Source of the DNA: JBOCEF01 sp047610385
GTDB taxonomy: Bacteria > Pseudomonadota > Alphaproteobacteria > Rhodobacterales > Rhodobacteraceae
Assembly: GCA_047610385.1 (NCBI GenBank)
Contig: JBLGAC010000052.1
Location: 1-29,422, forward strand
DNA: 29,422 nt
Reading direction: 5' to 3'
Part shown: positions 8,061-15,238 of the stretch, piece after piece
Layout: each line of letters begins with the position of its first letter
Numbering within the stretch: position 1 is the first letter of the stretch
Notes under the pieces: generated by a model
What the model was told of the DNA's origin: nothing
What the model saw: only the letters and a program-made list of their open reading frames with translations
Database searches by the model: none
Program-made: the position numbers and the translations under genes

Positions 8061-9176
8061 ATGAACACGCCCCAGAGCTTTGAAATCTTCCTCGCCGCCC
8101 CTCCGGGGCTTGAATCTGTGCTGGCCGAGGAGGCCCGCATCAAGGGTTTTGCCGACCCGACCCCGACCCCCGGCGGGGTCACGGTTCAGGGCGGCTGGCC
8201 TGAGGTGTGGCGCGCCAACCTTGAATTGCGCGGTGCTGGCAAGGTGTTGGCGCGCGTTGGCGGGTTCATGGCCTTCCACCTTGCGCAGCTCGACAAACGG
8301 TCGCGCAAATTCCCGTGGGGCGACATCCTGCGCCCCGACATGCCGGTGCGCGTCGAAGTCACCTGCGCCAAGTCCAAGATCTACCACGCGGGCGCCGCCG
8401 CCCAGCGCATCGAAAAAGCCATCACCGAAGAACTGGGCGCCGCAATTTCGCCCGAAGCCGAGATCTGCATCAAGACCCGCATCATCGACAACAACGTGAC
8501 CTTCAGCATCGACACGTCGGGAGAGCCCCTGCACAAACGCGGCCACAAGGAGGCCGTCGGCAAGGCCCCGATGCGCGAAACGCTGGCCTCGATGTTCCTG
8601 CGCCAATGCGGCTATGACGGGATCGAACCGGTGGTGGACCCGATGTGCGGATCAGGCACATTTGTCATTGAGGCAGCGGAAATCGCAGCTGGCCTTGCGC
8701 CAGGCCGCACCCGTTCTTTCGCGTTTGAGCGGTTGGCGAGCTTTGATCCCGCGCTCTGGGCACAGATGCGCGCGGCGGGGCAGGGGCATGTCCCCGCGCA
8801 ACGCTTTTATGGTGCAGACCGCGACGCGGGCGCCGTGCGCATGAGCCGCGCAAACGCCGAACGCGCAGGTGTCACCGCGTTCTGCGATTTTGAATGCCAT
8901 GCCTTTGCCGACCTGACCCCGCCTGACGGCCCCCCCGGCCTCGTGATGGTCAACCCGCCCTATGGCGGCCGGATCGGCAACAAAAAGTTGCTCTATGGGC
9001 TTTATGCCGGGTTGGGAGAGGTGCTGGCGACCCGCTTCAAAGGCTGGCGCGTCGGCATGATCACCAGCGAGGCGTCGCTTGCCAAGGCCAGCGGCCTGCC
9101 GTTCAAGCCCATGGCACCGCCCGTGGCCCATGGCGGCACGAAGGTGTGGTTGTTTCATACGGGGCGGCTGAAATAG
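8061..9176 (+). CDS. THUMP-domain class I rRNA methyltransferase (RlmL/COG0116 type)
   Basis: A 371-residue protein. The N-terminal part (about 1-160) has the THUMP-like RNA-binding pattern, with APPGLESVLAEEA at the start and KSKIYHAGAAAQRI. The C-terminal Rossmann methyltransferase has motif I DPMCGSGTFVIEAAEIA at about 193-210 and the catalytic NPPYGGRIGNK motif IV at about 299-310. NPPY indicates N-methylation of guanine. It corresponds to the N-terminal half of E. coli RlmKL, the 23S rRNA m2G2445 enzyme, without the RlmK half, so it is a likely RlmL-like enzyme. The ribosome site is weak. Confidence 0.88.
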   Translation: MNTPQSFEIFLAAPPGLESVLAEEARIKGFADPTPTPGGVTVQGGWPEVWRANLELRGAGKVLARVGGFMAFHLAQLDKRSRKFPWGDILRPDMPVRVEVTCAKSKIYHAGAAAQRIEKAITEELGAAISPEAEICIKTRIIDNNVTFSIDTSGEPLHKRGHKEAVGKAPMRETLASMFLRQCGYDGIEPVVDPMCGSGTFVIEAAEIAAGLAPGRTRSFAFERLASFDPALWAQMRAAGQGHVPAQRFYGADRDAGAVRMSRANAERAGVTAFCDFECHAFADLTPPDGPPGLVMVNPPYGGRIGNKKLLYGLYAGLGEVLATRFKGWRVGMITSEASLAKASGLPFKPMAPPVAHGGTKVWLFHTGRLK

Positions 9177-9343
9177 CGCCACTGGCCACGATGGTCCGCG
9201 TCTGAACGCGCGGCGCGCGCGCCGCCTGATCATTCGGGCGCAGTGTGGCGACATTCAAACCACATTCGGTCCGGCAGCACGCGTCAGCATCCAATTTTGC
9301 GGCGCAAACCTGCCTGATATGACAAGCGCAGGCGGCGCATCAA

Positions 9344-10360
9344 TCAGCCAAAGATCAGCGCCGCGCTGACCGCCCCCAGAAACAGCGCCGCACTGGTTGC
9401 GCTTAGCGCAAAAAGCGCCCGCGACCCGGTTGCCAGAATTTCGCGCATCCGGCTGGTCAGCCCGATGGCAGCGATGGCGGTCAGAAACAACGCCCGTGCG
9501 CTGTCTGAGACCAGATCGCGCATGATCTGGGGAAAGTCGACCACGCTGGCGGCAAAGAAAAACACGGCAAAGCACACCACGAACCAAGGTGGGCGCAGAT
9601 CCGCCGCCCCGCCGCCGCTGCGGCGCACCAGCACCACTGAGACTGCGAGCAGCACGGCAGGCAGCAGGCAGACGCGGACCATCTTGGTCAGTGCCGCAAT
9701 CTCGCCGACCTCCTCGGACACGGAATATCCAGCGCCGACGACTTGGGCCACGTCATGGATGCTGGCACCCAGCACGAACCCCGTCTGGCTTGGCGACAGC
9801 CCGATGCCCGCAAGCGCGAGCGGGTAGAACGCCATGGCCGCGGTCGACAGCGCCGTGGTCGTCAACACCACGGCCATGACCTGCGCGCGCCGCGCCGGTG
9901 TGGTGGGAAACAATGCCGCAAGGGCGAGCGCGGCTGAGGCACCGCAGATTGACACGGCTCCCGCAGCGATCACCGCCAGATCGGTTGGCCATCCAAGGCG
10001 CTTGCCCAGCCATGTCCCCAGCAGCATCGACAGGCACATGAGCCCGGCAACCGACAGCAGGGCCGGCACCCCAAGCGCGGCAAGCGCGCCCGCCGACACG
10101 GAAAAACCCAGCAACGCCACCCCCGCCTTCAGCCCGGTTGACGCGGCAAAGCCCAGCCCGTGCGCGGCGCGCTGGTCTTCGCCCAGAAACGACAGGGCCA
10201 TGCCCAACAGCAAAGCAAACAGCATCGACGGCGCATCATAGCGCGCGCCAAGCGCCGTGGCGGCCAACGCCACCACCGCCGCAAGCGCTAGGCCCGGCGC
10301 AAGCGCAAGCGCCCGATCACGGGCGGCGCTGAGGCGGCGGTGATCTTCAATCACAGTCAT
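9344..10360 (-). CDS. YeiH-family putative sulfate/sulfite-type exporter
   Basis: A 338-residue integral membrane protein with about 9-10 hydrophobic spans. The family pattern is visible: LKAGVALLGFSVSAG, the AAGAVSICGASAALALA segment, GFVLGASIHDVAQVVGAGY near the middle, and a hydrophobic C-terminus. It belongs to the YeiH/UPF0324 group, annotated as putative sulfate exporters. Direct transport data are thin, so the substrate is inference. The ATG overlaps the Crp/Fnr stop (ATGA) and it is the last gene of the nine-gene operon. Its place beside an AprBA-like enzyme and a sulfonate-class importer is consistent with sulfur oxyanion efflux. Confidence 0.85.
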   Translation of the reverse strand: MTVIEDHRRLSAARDRALALAPGLALAAVVALAATALGARYDAPSMLFALLLGMALSFLGEDQRAAHGLGFAASTGLKAGVALLGFSVSAGALAALGVPALLSVAGLMCLSMLLGTWLGKRLGWPTDLAVIAAGAVSICGASAALALAALFPTTPARRAQVMAVVLTTTALSTAAMAFYPLALAGIGLSPSQTGFVLGASIHDVAQVVGAGYSVSEEVGEIAALTKMVRVCLLPAVLLAVSVVLVRRSGGGAADLRPPWFVVCFAVFFFAASVVDFPQIMRDLVSDSARALFLTAIAAIGLTSRMREILATGSRALFALSATSAALFLGAVSAALIFG

Positions 10361-11073
10361 TCTTCGAGCCGTTCCAGATCGTGGATGACGATCTCTTTGC
10401 GCGACACGGTCAGGATGCCTTCGGTCTGAAGCTTGTCGAGCGATTGGGTCACCCATTGGCGGGTGGCACCGACGATTGACGACACTTGCTCATAGGTGAT
10501 GGACCGGTCGATCACGACTGTGTCGCCTTCGTGCCGCCCATACGTGTCCGCGAGGATGACCAGCAGTTGGCGCAAGCGTTCCGACACCGTGCGGGTGCCC
10601 AGCATCTGGATCAGCGCTGAATAGCATTTGCCCTTGGCCACCAGGCCTTGAATGACGGCGATGGCCACGTCAGGGATGCTGCGCACCAGGCCGCGCATGG
10701 ACATGCCTGACAGGAACAGCAGCTGGCAATCTTCAAGCGCATCGGCCGACCAGACATGGCGCCCAACGCCGAACACCTCAGGCCCGCCGACAAAATGGCC
10801 CGCGCTCCAATACGCCAGCGTGATTTCGCGGCCTGACGGGCCGGCGTAAAAGGTGCGGATGCGGCCTGATTCAACGATCCAGACGCCGGTATGCGCATCG
10901 CCCTGGAAAAACAGCCCCTCGCCTTTTTTCACCGCGCAGCGCGCGCCCGCGCGGCGCACCGCATTGCGGTCGTCAGCGCAAAGCCCGGCCAGGAAACCGG
11001 CGCCTTCGTTGATCTCCAGCAGGTATTCCGAAAGGTAGATCGCAGATGGCGCGTCGTCTTCAGGATCGATCAT
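10357..11073 (-). CDS. Crp/Fnr family transcriptional regulator
   Basis: A 238-residue regulator. The cyclic-nucleotide-binding-like beta barrel spans about residues 25-140 (GEGLFFQGDAHTGVWIVESGRIRTFY, then GREITLAYWSAGHFVGGPEVF). The dimer helix follows. The C-terminal winged helix carries ITYEQVSSIVGATRQWVTQSLDKL near 195-220. The four-cysteine N-terminal cluster of FNR is missing, so oxygen sensing by an Fe-S cluster is unlikely. The ATG at 11073 has GGAG eight bases upstream and overlaps the cytochrome stop (ATGA). It may autoregulate the operon or sense its substrate, nitric oxide or redox state; the effector is unknown. Confidence 0.9.
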   Translation of the reverse strand: MIDPEDDAPSAIYLSEYLLEINEGAGFLAGLCADDRNAVRRAGARCAVKKGEGLFFQGDAHTGVWIVESGRIRTFYAGPSGREITLAYWSAGHFVGGPEVFGVGRHVWSADALEDCQLLFLSGMSMRGLVRSIPDVAIAVIQGLVAKGKCYSALIQMLGTRTVSERLRQLLVILADTYGRHEGDTVVIDRSITYEQVSSIVGATRQWVTQSLDKLQTEGILTVSRKEIVIHDLERLEE

Positions 11074-11660
11074 TCGCGGCGCTCCTGCGCTGAAAGCCAT
11101 GCGGCGAGGGCATCGACCCCAGCCCCGTCCAGCGCGCGCAGTTGGGCCTGCATCACGCCGCCCGGGTCACCATCGCGCAGGCCGCCGCGCAGGTCCTGCA
11201 TCTGTTTGGCCAGATAGTCGGGGTGCTGGGATGACAGCCACGGCATGTCCGGGGCATCCTGTGCGCTTTGGGCATGGCAATCGCCGCAGCCCGATGCGCG
11301 CCACAGATCGCCGCCGCCAGCGTGCGCATCTGTGTAGGGTGCCGGATGGGGCTGGGCGGCGAACCATGCCGCGGCCTCAGTGATTTGTGCGGGGGTCAGC
11401 TCGGTGACCACGGCAGACATCTGGCCGCCATCATTGCTGCGCTGCCCTGCGCGAAACGCGCTGAGCTGCTTTTCGATATAGCCCTGTCGCTGGCCTGCAA
11501 GGCGCGGGAATTTCTGCCGCGGCGTGTCGCCGGACAAGCCATGGCAAAGGGCGCAGCGTTCATGGGCCGCGGTGTCGCCGTCATCAAAGGAAAAGGCGGC
11601 CGCGGGCGCTGCGCTTAACAGCACAAGCGCCAAGGCGGCGGCGCGATCAACTGCCGCCAT
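11070..11660 (-). CDS. Dihaem cytochrome c (c4-like)
   Basis: A 196-residue periplasmic protein. A signal peptide spans about residues 1-23 (ALALVLLSAAPAAAF). Two haem-c sites are present: CALCH at 36-40 and CGDCH at 125-129. Candidate axial methionines are in GGQMSA (residue 81) and PGGVMQA near the C-terminus. The two-domain pattern and the FPRLAGQRQGYIEKQLSAFRAGQR segment fit cytochrome c4, an electron carrier to oxidases or from periplasmic dehydrogenases. Its start overlaps the PCu(A)C gene by 14 bases. Here it may carry electrons for a copper-dependent periplasmic step, but no partner enzyme is evident in the window. Confidence 0.9.
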   Translation of the reverse strand: MAAVDRAAALALVLLSAAPAAAFSFDDGDTAAHERCALCHGLSGDTPRQKFPRLAGQRQGYIEKQLSAFRAGQRSNDGGQMSAVVTELTPAQITEAAAWFAAQPHPAPYTDAHAGGGDLWRASGCGDCHAQSAQDAPDMPWLSSQHPDYLAKQMQDLRGGLRDGDPGGVMQAQLRALDGAGVDALAAWLSAQERRE

Positions 11661-12093
11661 GGGCCGTGTGCATCTTGGCCTTGCGCACCGTCGCGGTCAT
11701 CGGGACCGTTTCGCCATTGGCAAATTCCAGCGACAAGGACACCAGATCCCCGGGCTTTCGCGTGCCTTGCGGCGACATCAGCATCACATGCAGCCCGCCG
11801 GGCTGGAACGTGATCGTGGCGCCCGAGGGAACATCAAGCTGATGCACCGCGGTCATGGTCATCACGCCGCCGGACATCCGGCTTTCATGCATATGGGCCA
11901 TGGCGTAGCCCGCCGCGGACACGGCGATCAAAGCGCGGGTCTGATCCCCTCGGTTCGTGAGCGTCAGGAACGCTGCATGGGTCGGCGCAGCGGGCGGCGC
12001 GGCAGGCGACCATGCGTCGGTCACGACAATGGTGCCGGCAAGGGCAGGCCCGGCGGCGGCGAACAGAATGGCGCTGAGGGAAAGAGCCTTCAT
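11647..12093 (-). CDS. PCu(A)C periplasmic copper chaperone
   Basis: A 148-residue protein with a signal peptide at residues 1-19 (cleavage near ALAG). The Cu(I) motif H-x10-M-x21-H-x-M is exact: His69, Met80, His102 and Met104. The C-terminal tail also holds His and Met (KAKMHTAHGGS), which may add a metal site. The family hands Cu(I) to SCO or to the CuA site of cytochrome oxidase. The start overlaps the SCO stop (ATGA), so it is translated together with SCO. It is unusual that this pair sits inside an ABC importer operon and not next to oxidase genes. Confidence 0.93.
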   Translation of the reverse strand: MKALSLSAILFAAAGPALAGTIVVTDAWSPAAPPAAPTHAAFLTLTNRGDQTRALIAVSAAGYAMAHMHESRMSGGVMTMTAVHQLDVPSGATITFQPGGLHVMLMSPQGTRKPGDLVSLSLEFANGETVPMTATVRKAKMHTAHGGS

Positions 12094-12689
12094 TTGGGCA
12101 GCCCCCTGCGATACTCGATCTGAAGACGGGCGAGGAATTCGGCTGTCGCGCCGGGATCAAACGGCGGTTGCAGCTTGGCGTACAGCATCCCGTCCGGCCC
12201 GATCACTGACACCGAGGACGAGTGCTGAACATCGTACCACCCCTGCGCATCCGCAGGCATAAGGCGGTAAAAGCTGTCGGTGGCCTCTATTAACGCATCG
12301 ATGTCTTTGCGCGCGCCGGTCACGCCGCGAAAATCGGGGTGGAAATATTCGGCATATCCGGTGACGTAAGGGGCGTCGCGATCAGGGTCAACCGACACAA
12401 AGACCACTTTTGGCACGTTGTCCGGCCGCACGCGGATCGCGGTTTCGGACACGGCGGCGTCAAGATTGCCCAAGGTAAATTGGCAGACATCCGGGCATGA
12501 ATTGAATCCGAACATGACCAGCGTCCAGCGCCCCGTCAGATCCGTGTCTGAGAACGGCACACCATATTCATCGTGCAACGTGAAGGCGGGGATCGGCGCA
12601 GGCGCGTCCAGCATCACGCCTTGAACCTGCGCCGCCGCAGGGACCGCGCAGGCCAGTGCGGCAAAAGCCATGGCTGCTGCCCCCCTCAT
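12090..12689 (-). CDS. SCO1/SenC family copper-delivery thioredoxin-fold protein
   Basis: A 199-residue protein with a cleavable signal peptide or N-terminal anchor at residues 1-20. The thioredoxin fold contains the copper ligands Cys65 and Cys69 in SCPDVC, and the conserved His156 in DVQHSSSV. FVSVDPDRD is the typical SCO strand. Known roles are CuA assembly in cytochrome oxidase, or thiol reduction for other copper enzymes. The start overlaps the ATPase stop (ATGA) and the stop overlaps PCu(A)C. No oxidase genes are adjacent, so the client may be an enzyme of the neighbouring pathway. Confidence 0.93.
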   Translation of the reverse strand: MRGAAAMAFAALACAVPAAAQVQGVMLDAPAPIPAFTLHDEYGVPFSDTDLTGRWTLVMFGFNSCPDVCQFTLGNLDAAVSETAIRVRPDNVPKVVFVSVDPDRDAPYVTGYAEYFHPDFRGVTGARKDIDALIEATDSFYRLMPADAQGWYDVQHSSSVSVIGPDGMLYAKLQPPFDPGATAEFLARLQIEYRRGLPK

Positions 12690-13525
12690 TTGTTCTGGTC
12701 CTCAAACGCGCGGCGGGCCTGAACGCGGATGATGTCGAGGCAATGCGACCGCGCGGCGATGTATTCGGGGCTGGCCGCGATGTCGCCGCTGCGGGGGCGC
12801 GGCAGGTTCACGCGCAGATCTTCGATCACGCGGCCCGGCGCGGCGGACATGATCAGCACGCGGTCGGCCAGAAACACCGCCTCGTCCACATCATGGGTGA
12901 CGAATACCACCGTGGTCCCGAAGGTCCGCCAGATGTCGAGCAGGTTTTCCTGCATCACCAGCCGCGTCTGGGCGTCGAGCGCGCCGAACGGTTCATCCAT
13001 CAGCAGCACTGAGGGATAATTGGCCAGCGCGCGCGCGATGCCAACGCGCTGCTGCATGCCGCCCGACAGCTCTGCTGGATAGCGGTCACCGAATTTCTTC
13101 AGCCCGACCATGCCCAGAAAGGTGTTGGCGATCTCGCCTGCCGCAACCCGGCCCTTGCCGGCCATGCGCGGCCCGAAGGCGACGTTTTCATAGACCGTCT
13201 TCCACGGCAGCAATGAATATTGCTGAAACACCATGCCCCGGTCCGGGCCGGGCTTGGTCACCGGCTCGCCATCCACGGTGATGTGGCCTGCGCTTGGCAT
13301 CACATAGCCCGCCACGGCGTTCAGCAACGTGGACTTGCCACACCCTGACGGGCCAAGGATGCACACGAATTCGCCTGGTTGGATGCGCAGGCTGGTCGTT
13401 TCAACCGCCTTGTGGGCGCCGGGGCCGGAGCCAAAGGTGATCGACACATCTTCGATGTCGATCAGCCCTTTGCCATTGGACGCAGACGGGGCGCCGGGGC
13501 GGTTGTATTTCAGGACGTCAAGCAT
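12686..13525 (-). CDS. NitT/TauT-type ABC transporter ATP-binding protein
   Basis: A 279-residue ATPase. It has Walker A GPSGCGKST near residues 59-67, a Q-loop in MVFQQYSLLPW, the signature LSGGMQQR, Walker B VLLMDEPFGALD and the switch histidine in FVTHDVDEA. PWKTVYENVAFG is typical of the TauB/SsuB/NrtD subgroup. The ATG at 13525 has GGAGG six bases upstream; the frame is open further but has no better start. It overlaps the upstream membrane-protein gene by eight bases. It energises the importer formed with the permease at 14216 and the binding protein at 15239. It may also serve the ATPase-less importer at 23913-25810. Confidence 0.95.
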   Translation of the reverse strand: MLDVLKYNRPGAPSASNGKGLIDIEDVSITFGSGPGAHKAVETTSLRIQPGEFVCILGPSGCGKSTLLNAVAGYVMPSAGHITVDGEPVTKPGPDRGMVFQQYSLLPWKTVYENVAFGPRMAGKGRVAAGEIANTFLGMVGLKKFGDRYPAELSGGMQQRVGIARALANYPSVLLMDEPFGALDAQTRLVMQENLLDIWRTFGTTVVFVTHDVDEAVFLADRVLIMSAAPGRVIEDLRVNLPRPRSGDIAASPEYIAARSHCLDIIRVQARRAFEDQNK

Positions 13526-14219
13526 GGTGCGCCTCCGGGGTTTGGGACATGGGAGCAGTGCGGCGCGCGGCCAGCACATAGGCCGCAACGAAAAGCAGCC
13601 CAAAGCCGGAAAACGACAGCCACGGACCGATGCGTTCAAGCGCGAGCGAGGTGGAAACGCCAAGGCCCATCATCGCCAGCCCGACCACCCAGCTGGGGGC
13701 CGCGCAGCACACCACCCAGGACATGGTGGCGTTGGTCATGGCCACCAGCCCCGCGCCCAGCCCTGCGCCCAACCCGGCACCGCGTGCCGTCGTCAGCGCG
13801 CAACCGGGACGCCGGGCCAGCCGCATGCACAGCGCGCACAAGGCACCAAGGGCCGTGAGCACAGGCAGCCGGGACGGAATGACATTGAGGCTCCATTCCG
13901 AGATGCCGTTGCCGTAATCGTAGTTCATGCGGCCGATCTCAATCAGCCATTCGTCAGCAATGATCGGCAGCCAGTCTGACGCGCTGGGGGTGGAGCGGAT
14001 GATGGTCACCACCGCCCCCGGCCAGTCATAGGCCACCGCGTAATTGGGCGCGGCGCCAAAGCGCAGCATCAGCGCCGCAAGCATCACGACTTGGCTGAGC
14101 ACCGCCACCGCAAGTCCCCATACCAGCAGCTGCGCCCATCGGGCGCGCAGCTCCGCCCCAATCAGGCGCAAGGGGGCGGCAAGACGGGTGGGCGCGACGG
14201 TCTGTGCAACGGCGGTCAT
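13518..14219 (-). CDS. Unrecognised multi-span membrane protein within the ABC operon
   Basis: A 233-residue protein that I do not recognise. There are about five hydrophobic spans: residues 32-54, 125-141, 150-178, 179-200 and 203-220. A hydrophilic loop at about 57-115 is rich in Trp/Tyr/Asp (MNYDYGNGISEWSLN). It lacks the EAA loop of ABC permeases, so it is not the second permease. Cysteines cluster at or near membrane faces (CALC near 131-134, a CC pair near 170), which could bind copper or form disulfides. The start overlaps the permease stop (ATGA) and the end overlaps the ATPase gene by eight bases, so it is translated as part of the transporter unit. Confidence 0.8.
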   Translation of the reverse strand: MTAVAQTVAPTRLAAPLRLIGAELRARWAQLLVWGLAVAVLSQVVMLAALMLRFGAAPNYAVAYDWPGAVVTIIRSTPSASDWLPIIADEWLIEIGRMNYDYGNGISEWSLNVIPSRLPVLTALGALCALCMRLARRPGCALTTARGAGLGAGLGAGLVAMTNATMSWVVCCAAPSWVVGLAMMGLGVSTSLALERIGPWLSFSGFGLLFVAAYVLAARRTAPMSQTPEAHHA

Positions 14220-15136
14220 CGGGTTTTGCGCTGCCAGCGCAGCAGCGGGCGGGTCATCAGTTTGATCGCCAGGGTTGACCCGGTGCCGAGGAATCCGATC
14301 ACCAGCATCCCGACAACGATGTCTTGATAGTTGATCAGCGAATAGGCGTTCCAGGTGAAATAGCCGATGCCGTATTGGCCAGATATGATTTCGCCCGCCA
14401 GCAATGAAAACCAACTGACGCCCATGCCGATGGCCAGCCCTGCGGCAATCGACGGCAGCGCCGCCGGCAGCACCACATGGGCAAAGATCGACATCCGTGA
14501 CGCGCCCAGCGACTGGGCGGCGCGCACCAGCACTTCGGGCGTCTGTTCAACCCCGTGCAACGTGTTCAGCACGATGGGGAACAGCGCCCCAAGGAAGGTG
14601 ATGTAGATGATCGAGGATTCCTCGGTCGGCCACATCAGGATCGCAAGCGGGATCCACGCGACGGCAGGGATCGGGCGGATCACCTCAATATACGGCATAA
14701 TGAACGCGCGGGCGATGCGAGAGCGGCCCATCAGCGCCCCGGTGGCAATGCCAATGGCGGCCGCCAGCCCATAGCTGATCAGAATGCGCGACATCGACAC
14801 GCCGATATGGGTATAGAAAACCTCGGTCTGCAGATGGCCGTGGAACGCTTGGAACACCACCAGCGGGCCGGGCACGTTCTGGAAATCCACCACCAGATTA
14901 AGATTGATCGCCGAAGCCCAGGCCCAGAACGCAACGCCAAGCGCCAGGGACAGCGCGCCAAGCCCCAGCGCGTGCAACGTTTCGGCCTTGATCCATGGCG
15001 CGTGCCGCGGTGGGGCGGCGGGGCTTGGGGCCGGGCCGCGCGGCGCGTGGTCGGTTCCAGTCTGGTTTGGTCCAGTCTGGTTTGGTCCAGTCTGGGTGGG
15101 CGCAGCGGCGGCGATGCTTTGCGCGGCCTGGGTCAT
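14216..15136 (-). CDS. NitT/TauT-type ABC transporter permease
   Basis: A 306-residue permease with about six membrane spans after a 60-residue soluble N-terminal tail. The EAA loop is VRAAQSLGASRMSIFAHVVLP near residues 208-228, which contacts the ATPase. The preceding IRPIPAVAWIPLAILM is characteristic of the TauC/SsuC family. The ATG at 15136 follows AAGGA by seven bases. The N-terminal tail carries a QTGPN repeat coded by a 15-bp tandem repeat. It is 102 bases after the binding-protein gene, across a hairpin, and overlaps the next gene by four bases. Confidence 0.94.
   Translation of the reverse strand: MTQAAQSIAAAAPTQTGPNQTGPNQTGTDHAPRGPAPSPAAPPRHAPWIKAETLHALGLGALSLALGVAFWAWASAINLNLVVDFQNVPGPLVVFQAFHGHLQTEVFYTHIGVSMSRILISYGLAAAIGIATGALMGRSRIARAFIMPYIEVIRPIPAVAWIPLAILMWPTEESSIIYITFLGALFPIVLNTLHGVEQTPEVLVRAAQSLGASRMSIFAHVVLPAALPSIAAGLAIGMGVSWFSLLAGEIISGQYGIGYFTWNAYSLINYQDIVVGMLVIGFLGTGSTLAIKLMTRPLLRWQRKTR
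15057..15095. repeat. 15-bp tandem repeat in the permease N-terminal tail
   Basis: The unit CCAGTCTGGTTTGGT occurs at 15057-15071 and 15072-15086, with a third partial copy at 15087-15095. In the permease frame it encodes repeated Gln-Thr-Gly-Pro-Asn. Being a multiple of three, copy-number change would keep the frame, so the tail length may vary among strains. Confidence 0.85.
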
Positions 15137-15190
15137 GGAATGATCCTTCCTGGGCATGCCCGCCGCGGCGCAATCGGCCTTTGGCGTGGC

Positions 15191-15217
15191 GGGCAGACCG
15201 GATCGCCCGGTCCGCCC
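15191..15217 (-). promoter_or_regulatory. Intercistronic hairpin between binding protein and permease genes
   Basis: An 11-bp stem (15191-15201 with 15207-15217) has one G-U pair and a five-base loop, in the 102-base gap between the binding-protein stop and the permease start. There is no T-tract, so it is more likely an mRNA-stabilising 3' structure that favours the binding protein than a full terminator. Confidence 0.55.
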
Positions 15218-15238
15218 TCGTGGTATCGGCAGCGTGGA

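Noticed and set aside
9210..9225. Perfect 16-bp palindrome of alternating GC (GCGGCGCGCGCGCCGC)
   Set aside because: Low-complexity GC alternation gives palindromes by chance. No T-tract or link to gene ends makes it a convincing terminator.
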